A stretch of DNA of 36,766 nucleotides. Origin: Saprospiraceae bacterium. Lineage in GTDB: Bacteria > Bacteroidota > Bacteroidia > Chitinophagales > Saprospiraceae. Position 1 is the stretch's first letter, and the number at the start of each line of letters is the position of its first letter. Below the pieces are notes generated by a model. The model searched no databases and was not told the origin of the DNA. It saw only the letters and a list, made by a program, of their open reading frames with translations. The stretch lies in the NCBI GenBank assembly GCA_020631635.1, contig JAHDGW010000004.1, positions 1 through 36,766 on the forward strand, written 5' to 3'. Below are positions 9,273 to 18,858 of the stretch, piece after piece. Both the position numbers and the translations under genes were made by a program.

Positions 9273-11672
9273 CTAAGCATTCTGAAATACTCGTTTGATC
9301 CTAGCGGATAGACTGCACAAGATTTCATAAGGTATAGTATCTGCACAAGAGGCCATTTGCTGTAGAGTAACTTGTTTCCCAAAAATTTCAACTTTTGTAC
9401 CTATAGGATATTGATCATTTCCCAGATTAATGCACATCTGATCCATCGAAATTTTACCGATAATAGGGTAGTAACGCTTATCAATGCATACTCGATATGA
9501 TGAGAGGCTCAATGATCGTAATATCCCATCGGCATATCCGAGAGGTAATATGGCAATATGGCTAGATTGATTTACCTTGCCGAAGGCGCCATACCCAACA
9601 GTCTCTCCTAGGCTGACCTCTTTTATTTGTATGATTTCGCTCTCTAGTCTATGAGTGATTTGCAATAGAGATGATGTATTATAATTAATGCCGTACATGC
9701 CTATACCCACTCGTACGGCATCAAAGTAATATTCTGGATAATTGGTAATGCCTTCTGAGTTCAATATATGCTTCCATGGCTGATAGCCTAGTACGGTAGT
9801 AATCTGACGGTATTGTTTCAAAAATAAAGATACTTGACGATGAGTGTTTTCGGCGTCATGCATATCTTCCGTGGCCCTGATGTGACTGTATATAGATTCC
9901 ACTTTGACCCGAGATTTAATTTTTTCAAGAGATTGGATATCTATCCTTTTTAACCCGAGCCGATTCATACCCGTATCTAAGTTAAGATGGATTTTTAGTT
10001 TGCCTTTTGTATGTATATCCTCAAATAATTGAATATCATATACTTGAGGTTCTAGATTATAATATTCAAAGAGTTCGAGTTTGGTCAGGTCTGGCGTCAG
10101 TACCATGATGGGAGTAGTAATTCCTGACTTTCGGAGCTCTATCCCTTCTGCTAGGTAGGCAACGGCAAGATAATCTATAGAGGATTGTACGAGCTCTTTG
10201 GCAATTATTTTGGCATCACTTCCATATGCATTGGCCTTGATAACAGCAATACATTTAGTACCCGTGTTCAGTTTGCGTTTATAAAAATCGATATTATGAC
10301 GAAGTGCCTCGAGATTGATATGAAGGGTGTTATGACTTTTAAATTCTTCTAGATATCCGATCACCTTGGATAGTTGATACCTAGATGCTCCCTTGATAAG
10401 ACAACTCCTAAAAGTACCAATCATGTCATCAAGTAATGGGTACAACTCTACGATATCGTTTACGATGACGAGTTCTGGCTTTAGCTTATATTGTAAGGCA
10501 AGTAGCTGCTTACCAATAAAGAGAATTTTAGTGAGCTTACTAGCATTAATAATAGGTAGTAGTTCGGCCCATTTTTGGTCGGTATCTCCGTGCTCTTCTG
10601 CAAAATCTGTAAGTATGACAAATGACTTGTATTCGACAATATATTTACTGAAACTGGTGAGTGAGATTTTCATAGACTCCAAGTCACAGCTAAAACTATC
10701 GTCTAAAATAGTAAGGCCTGAGGAGGTAGTATGTATACTGAGCCTTTGATTTAGTTTATCCAGTTTATTGATTTCTTGTTGTATAAGTTCATGATCAAGA
10801 AGCTTATGGATGCTGCAATAGGCAATGGCATGTGCAAGATTTTCTATAGTATGACTTGATCTTAGTTGCTTAGGTATAGCAAATGTCATTTCACGATGGC
10901 CAATTAAGATATTTATTGAGCTCTTTTCATCTTTCGCGATGGACTTTAATGACCATGATATAGCTCCGCTAGTATCCTTGAGATATTTTCGGATCTGTTG
11001 ATGACTATCGTGACATATGACTAGACGAGCATCTTTGGCTAATATTAATTTCTCCTTGACCTTCTCCTCTCTATTTTCAAATCCTCGATCATGAGCATCA
11101 CCTATATTCGTGATGATCACGGTGTTAGGGAGTACCATTTGCTCGAGCTTCGACATTTCACCCTTTTGTGATATACCACATTCTATATAAGCGAAGTCAT
11201 GCTGTTTTTGGATCATGAGCAAAGATAAAGCAACACCGAGCTGAGAGTTATAGCTATTGGGGCTTGCAAATACGGCATGATGATCTTTGGTCATGGATTT
11301 CAGCCATTCTTTTACGATAGTCTTTCCATTGCTGCCTGTGATGCCTACTATATGTGTAGTTAAGCTTTGACGATACGCAGAAGCATATTGTTGAAGAGCT
11401 TGCAAAGGATCCTTGACCTGCAGGAAGTTGGCATCTATTTGCGCATCGTCATATCTTTCGACCAGAAAGTTTCTTACACCTTGATCATACGCCTGTTGTA
11501 TGTAATTATGACCATCACGATGTGCTGTTTTCAAAGCGATGAATAGAGCATTTTCTCCTACTATAATTTTTCTAGAATCGAAATAGAAATTCTGAATCTT
11601 TGTATGCTTAGGAAATGCTATCTGCGCATGAGCATGTATAATTTTTCCGATATCTATCAGATCATGACTCAT
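9273..11672 (-). CDS. Bifunctional UDP-N-acetylmuramoyl-tripeptide:D-Ala-D-Ala ligase (MurF) / alanine racemase (Alr) fusion
   Basis: N-half 'GITGSNGKTIVKEWL', 'NTVIITNIGDAHDRGF' (Mur ligase); C-half 'LHINLEALRHNIDFYKRKLNTGTKCIAVIKANAYGSDA' and 'IGKISMDQMCINLG' (PLP alanine racemase). Confidence 0.95.
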   Translation of the reverse strand: MSHDLIDIGKIIHAHAQIAFPKHTKIQNFYFDSRKIIVGENALFIALKTAHRDGHNYIQQAYDQGVRNFLVERYDDAQIDANFLQVKDPLQALQQYASAYRQSLTTHIVGITGSNGKTIVKEWLKSMTKDHHAVFASPNSYNSQLGVALSLLMIQKQHDFAYIECGISQKGEMSKLEQMVLPNTVIITNIGDAHDRGFENREEKVKEKLILAKDARLVICHDSHQQIRKYLKDTSGAISWSLKSIAKDEKSSINILIGHREMTFAIPKQLRSSHTIENLAHAIAYCSIHKLLDHELIQQEINKLDKLNQRLSIHTTSSGLTILDDSFSCDLESMKISLTSFSKYIVEYKSFVILTDFAEEHGDTDQKWAELLPIINASKLTKILFIGKQLLALQYKLKPELVIVNDIVELYPLLDDMIGTFRSCLIKGASRYQLSKVIGYLEEFKSHNTLHINLEALRHNIDFYKRKLNTGTKCIAVIKANAYGSDAKIIAKELVQSSIDYLAVAYLAEGIELRKSGITTPIMVLTPDLTKLELFEYYNLEPQVYDIQLFEDIHTKGKLKIHLNLDTGMNRLGLKRIDIQSLEKIKSRVKVESIYSHIRATEDMHDAENTHRQVSLFLKQYRQITTVLGYQPWKHILNSEGITNYPEYYFDAVRVGIGMYGINYNTSSLLQITHRLESEIIQIKEVSLGETVGYGAFGKVNQSSHIAILPLGYADGILRSLSLSSYRVCIDKRYYPIIGKISMDQMCINLGNDQYPIGTKVEIFGKQVTLQQMASCADTIPYEILCSLSARIKRVFQNA

Positions 11673-12940
11673 AACGAGAGCAGATCCTTTCCGATGTCGG
11701 TACGATAGTTCTTTTGATCATAAGAGACTCTATTCACTAGATCATAGCTCTTATCCAATGCCGATTGCATATCATGAGCTACCGCACTTGCGCTCAGTAC
11801 TCTACCACCATTCGTTACGATATTCCCGTTTTTTTCTTTGGTGCCCGCGTGGAAAAGTAGATCATCATCTTTATGCTCAAAGTTGATGATTTTACCTTTG
11901 TTATATGCTTCAGGGTATCCTCCTGATACCATCATGACCGTTGAGCATATATGATCGCTGATTTCGAGACTATGTTGGTCCAAAGTCTGATCAGCTAAGC
12001 TTGCTAATATTGGTACCAAATCAGAGCTAATACGTGGCATGATAGCCTCAGTTTCTGGATCACCAAGACGACAGTTATATTCTATCACTTTTACGGTATC
12101 TCCTACTTTGATCAAGCCAAAAAAGATAAAGCCCTTATAATCTAGCTTCTCTGCATTGATTCCTGCGATGGTCGGCTCTATGATGGTTTGTTTTACTTGT
12201 TCCATAATGGTAGCATCTACAAAAGGAACTGGAGAAATAGCACCCATGCCACCTGTATTGAGACCAGTATCACCTTCTCCTATGCGTTTGTAATCTTTCG
12301 CTTCGGGAAGGATGACATAGTTTTTGCCATCGATAAGAGTAAATACAGAAAACTCAATACCATCTAGAAACTCTTCGATCACGACCGTAGAAGAAGCGTC
12401 ACCAAATTTTCCAGAAAACATTTCGTCGAGTGCCGCCTCTGCTTCTGACAAGTCATTTATGATCAGTACACCTTTACCAGCGGCAAGACCATCTGCTTTG
12501 AGTACATAAGGAGCATCCATCGTACTAAGGAAGGCTTTAGCTTCAGAAAGAGACTCTTTGGAAAATGTACCGTAAGCTGCAGTTGGCACCTTATATTTTT
12601 TCATAAATTCCTTGGAGTATGCCTTACTACCTTCAAGGATTGCTCCTGATTTACCAGGCCCTACGAATATGGGCATAGTCTCTAGGTGATCTTGAAGGTA
12701 TTCTTTGAGACCATCGACCAATGGAATCTCAGGCCCCACCACAACCATATCGATTGCATGATTTTGGATAGTATTCACTATTCCATCAAAGTCTCCAACT
12801 TGGATATCAAGATTAGACCCATGTGCTGAGGTGCCACCATTACCCGGTGCTATATATAAAGAAGTACAAGATGGAGATTGGCTTATTTTCCAACTTAAGG
12901 CATGTTCTCTTCCTCCACTTCCAAGTATCAAAATATTCAT
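11669..12940 (-). CDS. purD: Phosphoribosylamine--glycine ligase
   Basis: 'MNILILGSGGREHALSWKI', 'VVGPEIPLVDGL', 'VLKADGLAAGKGVLI', 'EYNCRLGDPETEAIMPRI'. Confidence 0.97.
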   Translation of the reverse strand: MNILILGSGGREHALSWKISQSPSCTSLYIAPGNGGTSAHGSNLDIQVGDFDGIVNTIQNHAIDMVVVGPEIPLVDGLKEYLQDHLETMPIFVGPGKSGAILEGSKAYSKEFMKKYKVPTAAYGTFSKESLSEAKAFLSTMDAPYVLKADGLAAGKGVLIINDLSEAEAALDEMFSGKFGDASSTVVIEEFLDGIEFSVFTLIDGKNYVILPEAKDYKRIGEGDTGLNTGGMGAISPVPFVDATIMEQVKQTIIEPTIAGINAEKLDYKGFIFFGLIKVGDTVKVIEYNCRLGDPETEAIMPRISSDLVPILASLADQTLDQHSLEISDHICSTVMMVSGGYPEAYNKGKIINFEHKDDDLLFHAGTKEKNGNIVTNGGRVLSASAVAHDMQSALDKSYDLVNRVSYDQKNYRTDIGKDLLSL

Positions 12941-12965
12941 AGTCGAGTTCTATTATTTGCTAGTA

Positions 12966-12988
12966 CAAAAGTAATCTGAAAATTACTT
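12966..12988 (-). promoter_or_regulatory. Bacteroidota -7 element (TACTTTTG) overlapping a 7-bp inverted repeat upstream of purD
   Basis: CAAAAGTA at 12966-12973 (TACTTTTG on minus) matches TAnnTTTG; AAGTAAT-ctgaaa-ATTACTT at 12969-12988. No clear -33 TTG. Confidence 0.4.
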
Positions 12989-13071
12989 GGGAATGACATA
13001 TACCAAGGCTATAATCATATATAATTATTTCATAATATTTGAGTAGCTTTACACCAACAAATTAGCACATT

Positions 13072-13662
13072 TTGATTGGTTATATAAAAGGAGAAATAAG
13101 CTTCAAGAGTCCTACGTACGTATACCTTGAAACCCACGGAGTAGGTTATCATATCAATATTAGCCTCTTCACGGCAGAAGGATTAGAAGGTAAAGACGCC
13201 GTGAGGCTATATACACATCTTCAGGTAAAGGAGGATAGCCATACCTTATATGGCTTTTTGACTATTGCAGAACGGGCATTATTTAAGCATTTGATATCAG
13301 TATCTGGTATAGGACCCAATACGGCTCGTGTGATGTTGAGTTACATGCCACCAGAAGAAGTAAAACAAGCCATTGTCAATGAAAACGTAGTGGCTATCAA
13401 TAAGATAAAAGGCATAGGTCCCAAGACCGCCAAACGGATCATACTTGACCTCAAAGACAAATTGATCAAAGAAGGGATGGAACAAACCGAAACTTCGCTC
13501 GGATCAAACAATAGTCTCAAAGAAGAGGCGTTATCTGCATTGTTAGCACTTGGATTCCAAAAAGCAACGATCAGCAAGAAAATTGATATGATCTTAGCCA
13601 AGAATCCGCAGGTTGATCAAGTAGAAACGTTAATCAAGATGATATTACGTCAATTGACATAA
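13072..13662 (+). CDS. ruvA: Holliday junction branch migration protein RuvA (TTG start)
   Basis: 'MIGYIKGEI', 'LQVKEDSHTLYGF', 'LISVSGIGPNTARVMLSY', 'KIKGIGPKTAKRIILDLKDKL'. Confidence 0.96.
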   Translation: MIGYIKGEISFKSPTYVYLETHGVGYHINISLFTAEGLEGKDAVRLYTHLQVKEDSHTLYGFLTIAERALFKHLISVSGIGPNTARVMLSYMPPEEVKQAIVNENVVAINKIKGIGPKTAKRIILDLKDKLIKEGMEQTETSLGSNNSLKEEALSALLALGFQKATISKKIDMILAKNPQVDQVETLIKMILRQLT

Positions 13663-13732
13663 TATTTGTCCATTAATTGAGTTTATAATTGGTGATTTTG
13701 ACGAATGCATATCTATGCATATCGCATAACAA

Positions 13733-16700
13733 TTGAAGAAAGGTCCACAAGAGACACTACATATGAGGAGATTCACATACACATTGATAACAGTCATCAG
13801 CGTGGTTTTGTTCGGTTTCAATGATGCATCGGCTTTTACGAAGGGGCCAGCGCTGGAGGAGATAAGTACTCCTGCTGTAAAAATCGTTGAGATGTCATCT
13901 GATACGATCCCATTAAGAGATCGGGATACTGATTTTATTAATAATGACTATTACAATCCATTTGACATTACACCTAGTAATGTGACACAGGAGGTGGAGT
14001 ATGACCCGGCGTCTAATCAATACATCATTACGGAGAGGATCGGAGAGGAATATTTTAGAAACCCCACAACAATGACCTTCGGTGAATATCTAGATCACCG
14101 AGGCAAAGAACAAGAACGGCAATATTTTAGTAAGCTAGCAGGTATAAATTCAGGTGTAAAAAGTGGATCAGGAAAAATAGATCCAATGGCTAAAATCGAT
14201 GTGAAAGATAATCTCATCGATCGATTATTTGGGGGTAGCGAAGTCAATATCCAACCACAGGGTAATATAGATATCACGACAGGATTTGATTATAATAAAC
14301 GTGATGATCCGGCATTACTCGAAAGACAACGTGTACAAGGGCCTCTTTTTGATTTTGATATGGCGATCAAAATGAATGTAGAGGGTAGTATTGGTAAAAA
14401 GTTAAATCTTGGGTTTAATTATGATACACAAGCGACTTTTGATTTTGATCGTCGTATCAAAATAGCCTACGACACGGAGCAATTTTCAGAAGATGATATC
14501 ATTAAAAATATAGAAGCAGGTAATGTGTCGATGCCACTCAATAGTCAGCTCATTCAAGGGTCTGAGAGTCTTTTTGGTATCAAAACAGAGCTCCAATTTG
14601 GTAAATTATTCTTGACTTTGCTGGCTTCTCAGCAACGATCACAGCAAGAAGATATCCAGATCGATGGAGGTGCCGTCGTACAGGAGTTTGAAGTACGACC
14701 TGATGAGTATGATGAGAATAGGCACTTCTTTTTATCTCATTACCATAGAGAAAAATTTGAAGAAGCACTTATAGATTTACCATACATCCAAAGTCAGATG
14801 GGTATCGTAAGACTTCAAGTATGGGTAGAGGAGATGACGGATAGAAATGTAGAGCAGACGAGGACGGTTTGTGCTATAGCAGATTTGGCAAAGTCTGATT
14901 TAGCTAACTATGATAATCCTGCTAGTATATTTCCACCCAGCACAGCTATGCAAGAGACAGATGCTGATGGCATTATACTACCAAGCAATGATAATAATCG
15001 ATTGTACAGGGAGTTAGCTGATGATCCATCTACTCGTATTCAGTCTATGACTGTACAATCTCTGATAGGGCCCTCATACCAATTACGAGAAAATGTAGAT
15101 TTCGAAAAATTTAGAGCAAGAAAGCTTAGCCCCAGTGAATATTCTTTCAATGAGCAACTTGGATTTATATCACTCAATGTAAGACTCAGACCCAATCAAG
15201 CGCTAGCTGTCGCATATGAGTATAACTATAGTTACAACGGCGATGGTATATATAAAGTAGGTGAGGTCACTGAAGATGCCAATAGCTCTAGTACAGATCA
15301 GAGTGCTGAGCCTCAGCCTGACAATGTGATATACCTAAAGATGCTCAAAAGCTCAAATCAGATACCTGCATTACCATCATGGGATCTCATGATGAAAAAC
15401 GTATATCCACTAGGTACAGGTCAGCTAGGTACAGAAGATTTTGTGTTTGATATCTTCTATGAGGATAACACTGATGGATCGCTCAAGCGATTTATACCAG
15501 AAGATGGTATTCGCTATTTACCCTTACTAGATTTATTTCAGTTAGATAAGCTTAACTCAAAGTTAGATCCACAACCTGATGGTCGTTTTGACTTTGTGCC
15601 AGGAGTGACCGTAATTCCACGTAGCGGAACGATTATTTTCCCTGTTTTGGAACCATTCGGTTCTTCATTGGATGAGCTTTTTGCTGATGCGGCGCCAGGA
15701 GTTGATCCTTCTTTTTATAAGTATCAGGAGTTATATGATACCACCGTAACGGGAGCTCGTAACTTTTTAGAGAAAAATAGATTTGTGATGGCTGGGCAGT
15801 TTAAGTCTAGTGTTTCATCCGAAATCTCACTAGGAGCATTTAATATACCACAAGGGTCAGTAACCGTACGTGCCGGTGGTGTCACCTTGATAGAAGGACA
15901 AGATTATGAAATAGACTATGGTATCGGTAGATTGAAAATCATTAATGATGCCTACCTCCAGTCGGGTACCCCGATCAGGGTATCCTTTGAGGATCAGTCC
16001 TTATTTAGCCTACAGCAAAAGAATATGCTCGGTGTCAGAGCGGATTACCTGTATAGTGATAACCTTCAATTTGGAGCTACATTTTTACAACTGAAAGAAA
16101 GACCATTTACGGAGAAAGTAAATTTTGGAGATGATCCAATCAATAACCGCATCTATGGTTTGGATATGAATTTTAGTAAAAATTCTGAATGGATTACTAA
16201 AGCGGTAGATAAACTTCCTTTCTATAGTACAAACGTACCTTCGTCTGTTAATTTTTCTGGAGAAGTAGCAGCATTAAGGCCAGGACATAATAATGCGATC
16301 AATCTATCTGGAGAAGATACAGGAGTAGTAAGTATTGATGACTTTGAGGGTGCCGCTAGTGCTATACCATTAGGAACGCAACCGCTAGAATGGGTATTGG
16401 CTAGTACTCCACTAGGTCGAGAAGGTACAGATAGCTACCGACCAGAAGCAGAGCTTGTAGATAACTTAGAGTATGGAGCCAATCGTGCAAAATTGAGTTG
16501 GTATCGTATAGATCAAGTAACACAATCATCTGAGGATCAGGATGATCCTTATACAAGAACAATACTGCAGGATGATCTTTTTGATCGTGATCTAGCATTT
16601 GATCAGCTACCTAACCTATTTACCTTCGATCTTTCATACTATCCAGAGGAGAGAGGTCCATATAATTTTGACCTACCTGGTGATGGTTACGATAATACCG

Positions 16701-18853
16701 CTGGAGCTTTTTTTGATGCCAATGAAAATCAGATAAAACTGAAGGAACCTGAAACTCGATGGGGTGGGGTCATGAGAGAGCTCAATAATAATGACTTCGA
16801 GGCTGCTAATGTAGAATATATCGAATTTTGGATGATGAATCCATTTATGGAGCGAAGAGATAGTGGTGATCCTGATGACAATGAGACAGGATTTTTATAC
16901 TTCAACTTGGGTAATGTATCAGAAGATATACTGAAGGATGATGTCCAGTTTTTTGAAAATGCAATACCTATCAACGATACTGATGTAGTACCAATAGTAG
17001 AAAGTGTATGGGGCGATGTACCTATCAGAATACCGCCCATCATTGCATATGACAACCAAGAAGGAGATAAACAGGATCAAGGATATGATGGTCTCAATGA
17101 TGAAACAGAAAGAGTAAAGTTTCAGGACTATCTCGCCAGTTTTGGCAACGAACAAGTACTCAATGAAGATCCGTCAGGTGATAACTTTGTAGCCTTCAAT
17201 AATCCATCTTATAATGGTGTAAACGACCTTACTGTCCGATACAAAGAGAATAATAACCCTCAAGGAAATAGACCTGATAACACAAACTTAGAGAGCTCTA
17301 ATAATGCTTCTGCATTGGCAGGAGACCGTAACCCACAAGTAGAAGATCTGAACAATAACCGATCTCTTGAGACCAGCGAAAGCTACTACGAATACAAAGT
17401 AGAACTGCGCCATGACAACAACAATGGATTGGCAGCTGATGTAGGAGAGCAATTTATCAGAGAGCGGCGTACCGTCGTGAGAGCTAATGGTCCTAATGAA
17501 GAATGGTATAGATTTCAAATACCCATCAATAAGGGAGAATCTGTAAACGGAATAGAAGGTCTACGATCCATACAGTTTATCAGAATGTATATGACAGGCT
17601 TTACAAAGCCTAAGACTCTACGTTTTGCTGAGTTAGAATTAGTAAGAAATCAATGGAGACGTAATATCCCAGATTGCTTCGCAGGGCCAGATGTGCCTAG
17701 AGATTTTGTTCAATTTAGTATTGACGACGTAGGAGTTCAGGAGAATTCAAATAAAACACCGTTTAACTATGTCCTTCCAGAAGGGATCAAGCAACAGACA
17801 TTATTTAGTTCATTCTCCAATTTAAGACAGGATGAAAAGTCTCTTGCACTACAGATCAATAAATTTCCAAGCTCAGGCTGTGAAGCGAGCGTATTTAAGT
17901 TTACTAATGTAGACTTAAGACTCTATGAGCGGATGCAAATGTTTGTGCATGCAGAGGACTTATCACCTATCGACTCAGATGGTGCTGACCCTATAGATCC
18001 TGGTGATTTGTTCGTCTATCTCAAGGTTGGTAAAGATTTTAAACAGAACTACTACGAGTATCAGATACCACTGGTGATGTCTGATCCAAATCAAAGTATA
18101 TCATCAGAAGAGAACATATGGAAAGATGAAAATATGTTTGACTTTCCCCTGGAGTTATTGACAGATTTGAAACAAAGACGAAATCTAAATGGAATTGCTG
18201 GTGAGATTTTCGCCGAGGCTGTTTTGGATGAAAATAGTATACCGGGAGAAATTGCTGATACCGTAAAGATTATAGGAAACCCAAGTCTAGGTTATGTAAA
18301 AGGTATTGAGATTGGGGTAAGATCAAAGAGCTCTCCCGAGTTAGAGTTTTATAGATCAGAGGTTTGGATCAACGAACTGCGAGCCACGGGACTACAAGAG
18401 CAAGGAGGATATGCTGGACTTGCACGTATGGATATACAGATGGCTGATCTCGGGTCGGTGACGGCCTCTGGTGGATTTTCTACTATAGGGTTCGGTGCTC
18501 TAAATGATAAACTGGCAGATAGACAGCAAGATACACGTACCAACTGGGACGTGGCCACCAATCTGGAGATCGGTAAGATCTTACCAGAAGCATGGAATGT
18601 AAGCATTCCGTTTTTTGCTCAATATTCAAAAAATACCATTAAAGAGAGGTGGGACCCCTACGAACTGGATCTCACGGCTGAGGAAACAATCAGCTCGAGA
18701 CAGGCAACAGGAGAAGAGGCTCAAGAAATACGAAATCGGGGTCAGGATGTGACGACGATCAAGACTTTCAATTTTACCAATGTCAAGAAAAATAGAGGTG
18801 GCTCCAAGAAAAAAACAACAAAAAGAGCCAATCAAGGTATAGGTAGGCGCTAA
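13733..18853 (+). CDS. sprA: SprA (Sov), T9SS outer-membrane translocon / gliding protein: N-terminal about two-thirds, ends at TAA 18851-18853 (likely start is ATG 13763, MRRFTYTLITVISVVLFGF...)
   Basis: Very long exported protein immediately downstream of ruvA; SprA motifs such as 'NIQPQGNIDITTGFDYNKRDDPALLERQR', 'LGFNYDTQATFDFDRRIKIAYDTEQFSEDDIIKNIEAGNVSMPLNSQLIQGSESLFGIKTELQFGKL', 'SVNFSGEVAALRPGHNNAI...GVVSIDDFEGA'. Confidence 0.93.
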   Translation: MKKGPQETLHMRRFTYTLITVISVVLFGFNDASAFTKGPALEEISTPAVKIVEMSSDTIPLRDRDTDFINNDYYNPFDITPSNVTQEVEYDPASNQYIITERIGEEYFRNPTTMTFGEYLDHRGKEQERQYFSKLAGINSGVKSGSGKIDPMAKIDVKDNLIDRLFGGSEVNIQPQGNIDITTGFDYNKRDDPALLERQRVQGPLFDFDMAIKMNVEGSIGKKLNLGFNYDTQATFDFDRRIKIAYDTEQFSEDDIIKNIEAGNVSMPLNSQLIQGSESLFGIKTELQFGKLFLTLLASQQRSQQEDIQIDGGAVVQEFEVRPDEYDENRHFFLSHYHREKFEEALIDLPYIQSQMGIVRLQVWVEEMTDRNVEQTRTVCAIADLAKSDLANYDNPASIFPPSTAMQETDADGIILPSNDNNRLYRELADDPSTRIQSMTVQSLIGPSYQLRENVDFEKFRARKLSPSEYSFNEQLGFISLNVRLRPNQALAVAYEYNYSYNGDGIYKVGEVTEDANSSSTDQSAEPQPDNVIYLKMLKSSNQIPALPSWDLMMKNVYPLGTGQLGTEDFVFDIFYEDNTDGSLKRFIPEDGIRYLPLLDLFQLDKLNSKLDPQPDGRFDFVPGVTVIPRSGTIIFPVLEPFGSSLDELFADAAPGVDPSFYKYQELYDTTVTGARNFLEKNRFVMAGQFKSSVSSEISLGAFNIPQGSVTVRAGGVTLIEGQDYEIDYGIGRLKIINDAYLQSGTPIRVSFEDQSLFSLQQKNMLGVRADYLYSDNLQFGATFLQLKERPFTEKVNFGDDPINNRIYGLDMNFSKNSEWITKAVDKLPFYSTNVPSSVNFSGEVAALRPGHNNAINLSGEDTGVVSIDDFEGAASAIPLGTQPLEWVLASTPLGREGTDSYRPEAELVDNLEYGANRAKLSWYRIDQVTQSSEDQDDPYTRTILQDDLFDRDLAFDQLPNLFTFDLSYYPEERGPYNFDLPGDGYDNTAGAFFDANENQIKLKEPETRWGGVMRELNNNDFEAANVEYIEFWMMNPFMERRDSGDPDDNETGFLYFNLGNVSEDILKDDVQFFENAIPINDTDVVPIVESVWGDVPIRIPPIIAYDNQEGDKQDQGYDGLNDETERVKFQDYLASFGNEQVLNEDPSGDNFVAFNNPSYNGVNDLTVRYKENNNPQGNRPDNTNLESSNNASALAGDRNPQVEDLNNNRSLETSESYYEYKVELRHDNNNGLAADVGEQFIRERRTVVRANGPNEEWYRFQIPINKGESVNGIEGLRSIQFIRMYMTGFTKPKTLRFAELELVRNQWRRNIPDCFAGPDVPRDFVQFSIDDVGVQENSNKTPFNYVLPEGIKQQTLFSSFSNLRQDEKSLALQINKFPSSGCEASVFKFTNVDLRLYERMQMFVHAEDLSPIDSDGADPIDPGDLFVYLKVGKDFKQNYYEYQIPLVMSDPNQSISSEENIWKDENMFDFPLELLTDLKQRRNLNGIAGEIFAEAVLDENSIPGEIADTVKIIGNPSLGYVKGIEIGVRSKSSPELEFYRSEVWINELRATGLQEQGGYAGLARMDIQMADLGSVTASGGFSTIGFGALNDKLADRQQDTRTNWDVATNLEIGKILPEAWNVSIPFFAQYSKNTIKERWDPYELDLTAEETISSRQATGEEAQEIRNRGQDVTTIKTFNFTNVKKNRGGSKKKTTKRANQGIGRR

Positions 18854-18858
18854 AATAA

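Noticed and set aside
10393-10749. 118-aa plus ORF inside murF-alr, and similar antisense ORFs in htpG, the PPIases, purD, the PDZ gene, DUF2723 and sprA
   Set aside because: All lie antisense to well-supported conserved CDSs and have low-complexity compositions expected from reverse translation of coding DNA.
9273-11672. MurF-Alr fusion as a novel enzyme architecture
   Set aside because: This bifunctional fusion is known in Bacteroidota; recorded as a feature only.
13072-13074. RuvA TTG start as an anomaly
   Set aside because: TTG is an accepted alternative start and the N-terminus MIGYIKG matches RuvA; not unusual enough to be a finding.
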